Positions 58,941 through 61,454 of a stretch of DNA of 61,454 bases are shown one piece after another. The stretch spans positions 1 through 61,454 of the forward strand of contig JAISUW010000002.1 of NCBI GenBank assembly GCA_031271865.1, written 5' to 3'. A model generated the notes under the pieces. It was given only the letters and a program-made list of their open reading frames with translations, had not been told where the DNA came from and searched no databases. The position numbers and the translations under genes were made by a program. Positions within the stretch are counted from its first letter, which is position 1; every line of letters starts with the position of its first letter. This DNA comes from Oscillospiraceae bacterium (lineage in GTDB: Bacteria > Bacillota > Clostridia > Oscillospirales > Acutalibacteraceae).

Positions 58941-59388
58941 GTTCCGCTTTCAGCCTCCGTAGGGTCTCCTTGTCGGCTTCGCCGCCGTAGTATTTCTCCA
59001 GCACCTCCCGAAAAACCGGCGGTGCGCCCGGCACTTGGGAGAAGAGCGTCATGCAGGAGCAGACCTTCACATCATCTTCATAGAAAACCGTATAGGGGTC
59101 GTCTGTATCCAAGGCAAGCAGAACCGCCGAAATCTCCGCGAGGCGTTCCCCCAACACCGGATGCGCCAAGTATTCCTGCGCTTCCGCAAAATCCGTGATG
59201 CCGAAGTAATCGGACATCCACGAGAATCCCAAACCCTTCAGCTGCGGGAATACATACCAAATCCAATGCGAACGCTTGTGACCGCTGCGCACTTCCTCCA
59301 GCGCGTGCTTGTAGGACGGTCCGGAGACCAGCGGCGGCTGCGTATTCTGCGCCAGCAGAAAACGGTCGATTCCGGTGGGTAGAGTCAT
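58933..59388 (-). CDS. DUF1810 family protein
   Basis: 151 residues, the family's usual length. RSGHKRSHWIWYVFPQLKGLG (about residues 34-54), SDYFGITDFAEAQEYLAHPVLGERL and VKVCSCMTLFSQVPGAPPVFREVLEKYYGG are the hallmark blocks of DUF1810. The family is all-helical with no known activity and is sporadically distributed among bacteria. AAGGAGG lies in the last codons of rdgB, ten bases before the ATG, so it is translationally linked to rdgB. The gene product also overlaps the C39-like gene. Confidence 0.92.
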   Translation of the reverse strand: MTLPTGIDRFLLAQNTQPPLVSGPSYKHALEEVRSGHKRSHWIWYVFPQLKGLGFSWMSDYFGITDFAEAQEYLAHPVLGERLAEISAVLLALDTDDPYTVFYEDDVKVCSCMTLFSQVPGAPPVFREVLEKYYGGEADKETLRRLKAEHD

Positions 59389-59394
59389 AGCGGT

Positions 59395-59985
59395 TCAGCC
59401 TCCTTCGGATAAGAGTTGCACCAGACATCGCAGCGCGTTGCCCCGGTGGTTGATTTTGAGTTTTTCGGCGTCCTCTAATTCCGCAAACGTCTTGTCCGGC
59501 TGTGCATCCGGTATAAACAGCGGGTCATAGCCGAAGCCTTTGGTACCTCGGGGTGCATAGCCGATTTTTCCTTGGCACGCGCCGCGGGCAAGGAGCTCTT
59601 TACCGTCCGGGTAGCGCAGGCAAACGGCGCAGGCATAGTGTGCCCGCCGATCCGTCACACCCTCCAGCTTGGATAAGAGGAGCGCATTGTTCAATGAATC
59701 ATTGCCATGCGCTCCCGCAAAGCGAGCGGAGTACACACCGGGTGCGCCGTCCAAAGCCTCGACGCACAGCCCGCTGTCGTCCGCCAGGCAGGGCAAACCG
59801 GAATCCTCCACGCCGGCGGCGGCTTTCAGGCGGGCGTTCTCTTCGAATGTGCTGCCGGTTTCCTCCACATCACGGAGGTTGACACCCGCTTCCTCTGCCG
59901 TCAGCACTTCATAACCGATAGGTTCCAGGAACGCCGCCAGCTGGTTGCGTTTCTTTTTGTTATGTGTGGCAAGCAGAATCTGCAT
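59395..59985 (-). CDS. rdgB: XTP/dITP diphosphatase (non-canonical purine NTP pyrophosphatase)
   Basis: 196 residues, normal for RdgB/HAM1. It hydrolyses dITP, ITP and XTP to monophosphates, keeping deaminated purines out of nucleic acids. Landmarks: QILLATHNKKKRNQL, TGSTFEENARLKA, CLADDSGLCVEALDGAPGVYSARFAG and GTKGFGYDPLFIP. GGAGGTG precedes the ATG at 59985; an ATG six codons upstream lacks a site. It is first in an apparent run rdgB-DUF1810-C39-like peptidase, with nagB 47 bases further. Confidence 0.96.
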   Translation of the reverse strand: MQILLATHNKKKRNQLAAFLEPIGYEVLTAEEAGVNLRDVEETGSTFEENARLKAAAGVEDSGLPCLADDSGLCVEALDGAPGVYSARFAGAHGNDSLNNALLLSKLEGVTDRRAHYACAVCLRYPDGKELLARGACQGKIGYAPRGTKGFGYDPLFIPDAQPDKTFAELEDAEKLKINHRGNALRCLVQLLSEGG

Positions 59986-60013
59986 AACGCACCTCCCAAA
60001 CATCGGTGCATTA

Positions 60014-60043
60014 ATTATAGCACATATTAGCCTGCCTTGTCAA
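60014..60043 (-). promoter_or_regulatory. Promoter of rdgB
   Basis: Minus strand TTGACA (60043-60038), 18-base spacer, TATAAT (60019-60014). Confidence 0.8.
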
Positions 60044-60101
60044 GTGCCTTCCAAATCTCTCTCCCTTCCCTGCCGAAGCGGCGAAAACAAGTGCCGTACC
60101 C

Positions 60102-60130
60102 TTGCATTTGATCCGCAAACGTGGTAAAAT
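60102..60130 (+). promoter_or_regulatory. Promoter of the YibE/F gene
   Basis: TTGCAT at 60102-60107, 17-base spacer, TAAAAT at 60125-60130. Confidence 0.75.
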
Positions 60131-60175
60131 AGACAAAGACAAGCTGAATCCTCCACAGAAAGCCGTTGGACAGTC

Positions 60176-61366
60176 ATGAAGATTTCGCCGCCCGAAACAA
60201 AAGCACGGAAGTTTCCCATTATCTACACCGTCACCTTGGTGCTGTCGGTGCTGTTCATCATCCTCGGCAACCGCGCCGCTGTCGGCGGCAGAGCCGTCTT
60301 CGGGCAGACCGGCGACCAGCCGTTTTTCCGCGCCAAAGTGCTGTCCGTCCTGGATCCGATACGAAACGACTACGAAGCGGCGGAGATGGATTTCTCCACA
60401 ACCGTTGTGCCGTTCAAGGCCAAGGCACTCAGCGGCGTCAACCGCGGCAAGACCGTGGAGTGCCAGCAACAGATTGACAATATGTTCGCGCTCACCATCC
60501 CCATTGTGCAGAAAGGTGACACCATCCTCGTTGATGCCGTCACGGAGGAAGCCACCGGCGAAACAACCAATATCATGTATGACTATGAGCGCACGGGACC
60601 GCTGCTGCTGCTTGCCTTTCTTTTCGGCTTGCTGGTCGTGCTCTTCGGCCGCAAGAAAGGCGTGGACACGGTCATATCCCTTTTGCTGACCATGGCTGCG
60701 ATTTTCACCGTGCTCATTCCGGCGGTCATGACCGGTCACAATATTTATACATGGACCATGATGGTCTGCGCTTTCATTATAATAGAGAACCTGCTGCTTG
60801 TGCAGGGAGCCTCCAAGAAAAGCTTGACCGCCGCCGCCGGGTGCTTGGGCGGCGTGCTGGCCGCCGGGCTCATTATGCTCCTGACCAAAGGTCCCATGCA
60901 CATTACAGGTCTGTTTGATGAGGAGAGCTTGTATGTCGCACAGCTCAACCCCGAAAATCCAATCGACATTAAGGCGGTCGTGTTCTGCATGATTCTCATC
61001 GGCTCCGTCGGCGCACTGATGGATGTATCCATGTCCATCGCCTCCGCCTTGGAAGAAGTGCAGGAAAACAGCCCGGGCATCACCCGCGCCAAACTCATGC
61101 AGAGTGGTTTTGAGATCGGCAAAGATATGATCGGCACCATGGCCAATACGCTGATTCTCGCGTATATCGGCGGGAGCCTGAGCGTCATTATCCTGATGGT
61201 AGCCTACTCCGGCAACCTCTCGCAGATTATCAACAAAGAGATGATTGCCGTGGAGATACTCAACTCCCTTGCCGGCGCGCTGAGCGTTGTGGGGGCAATC
61301 ATCCTGACGAGCGTGATTTGTGCGATGGTCTACCACCGCACCTCCACGAAACACCCGGCCGCGTAG
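60176..61366 (+). CDS. YibE/F family membrane protein
   Basis: 396 residues. An N-terminal helix (FPIIYTVTLVLSVLFIIL), an extracellular domain of about 90 residues, then seven or eight helices: LLLLAFLFGLLVVLFG, GVDTVISLLLTMAAIFTVLIP, MMVCAFIIIENLLLVQG, LTAAAGCLGGVLAAGLIMLL, VFCMILIGSVGALMDVSMSIASALEEV, ANTLILAYIGGSLSVIILMV, ALSVVGAIILTSVICAMVY. The GALMDVSMSIASAL stretch is the most conserved part of the YibE/F family. Function is unknown; a transport role is assumed. It lies alone on the plus strand, divergent from rdgB. Confidence 0.9.
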   Translation: MKISPPETKARKFPIIYTVTLVLSVLFIILGNRAAVGGRAVFGQTGDQPFFRAKVLSVLDPIRNDYEAAEMDFSTTVVPFKAKALSGVNRGKTVECQQQIDNMFALTIPIVQKGDTILVDAVTEEATGETTNIMYDYERTGPLLLLAFLFGLLVVLFGRKKGVDTVISLLLTMAAIFTVLIPAVMTGHNIYTWTMMVCAFIIIENLLLVQGASKKSLTAAAGCLGGVLAAGLIMLLTKGPMHITGLFDEESLYVAQLNPENPIDIKAVVFCMILIGSVGALMDVSMSIASALEEVQENSPGITRAKLMQSGFEIGKDMIGTMANTLILAYIGGSLSVIILMVAYSGNLSQIINKEMIAVEILNSLAGALSVVGAIILTSVICAMVYHRTSTKHPAA

Positions 61367-61396
61367 CAAAAAGAGGAAGAAAAATGAAAAAAAGTG

Positions 61397-61425
61397 TTGA
61401 CAAACGACTTTGGATGTGATATAAT
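61397..61425 (+). promoter_or_regulatory. Strong consensus promoter reading out of the window
   Basis: TTGACA at 61397-61402, 17-base spacer, TATAAT at 61420-61425. The downstream gene begins beyond the window; the perfect boxes and the GC-rich start after them would suit a stable-RNA gene, but this cannot be seen. Confidence 0.8.
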
Positions 61426-61454
61426 AAGCAAGTCGCCCGCAGAGAGGGGTAACG

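Overview
This window is a stretch of bacterial chromosome from a moderately GC-rich, spore-forming, anaerobic member of the Clostridia, most likely an Oscillospirales-type gut or rumen organism. That placement is inference from content: a SpoIID sporulation protein, Gls24/Asp23, DUF378, a GGGtGRT protein with its NifU-like partner, YibE/F, acetate kinase, citrate synthase, glycogen synthase, and very regular TTGACA-17-TATAAT promoters. No phage, integrase, transposase, CRISPR array, rRNA or tRNA gene was seen.

Layout. 1-7.2 kb: the tail of an Ig-like surface protein, then a plus-strand operon of two URO-D-fold proteins, a nucleoside-hydrolase-like protein, an RsmC-like methyltransferase and glycogen synthase, followed by a membrane-anchored trigger-factor-like foldase. 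7.1-7.9 kb: gene-free, with pentamer repeats and a candidate structured RNA. 7.9-17.9 kb: a GH16 enzyme, acetate kinase, a propeller-like protein, a secreted DUF4474-like protein, a secreted alpha/beta-hydrolase-like protein, an acyl-CoA ligase and a zinc-ribbon membrane protein. 18.1-33.2 kb: one 5037-residue cell-wall protein with many InlB-type repeats and a VPDTG sorting signal, about a quarter of the window. 33.2-34.1 kb: an AT-rich upstream region and a candidate structured RNA with its own consensus promoter. 34.1-47.2 kb: NifU-like/GGGtGRT pair, SpoIID, citrate synthase, an AEC transporter, a ROK kinase, a secreted lipase, a NatAB-type ABC exporter and a peptide-binding lipoprotein. 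47.2-53.5 kb: a 317-nt structured leader on gls24, a small secreted protein, gtrA between inverted repeats, EamA, GNAT, Gx transporter, rlmH, purN and the remains of an MNT-HEPN pair, then DUF378. 53.6-61.4 kb: an intact MNT-HEPN pair behind uvrA, a tandem repeat array, nagB, a C39-like peptidase, DUF1810, rdgB, YibE/F, and a strong promoter reading out of the window.

The least explained layer lies between the genes. Intergenic gaps carry several unrelated classes of small repeats: AAGNNNC heptamers often touching gene 3' ends, pentamer-periodic inverted repeats (one inside a coding sequence), arrays of short perfect palindromes whose stems differ but stay complementary, a 27-bp element flanking gtrA in inverted orientation, and an A-B-B-A array before uvrA. 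Three candidate structured RNAs (7.4, 33.6 and 47.3 kb) match no class I recognise.

The proteins divide into carbohydrate and acetate metabolism (GH16, GlgA, AckA, ROK kinase, NagB), an unusually rich secreted/surface set (giant wall protein, Ig-like protein, hydrolases, DUF4474, small secreted protein), and housekeeping or repair functions (RlmH, PurN, UvrA, RdgB). Three of the exported proteins share an aromatic C-terminal tail that may mark a common retention route.
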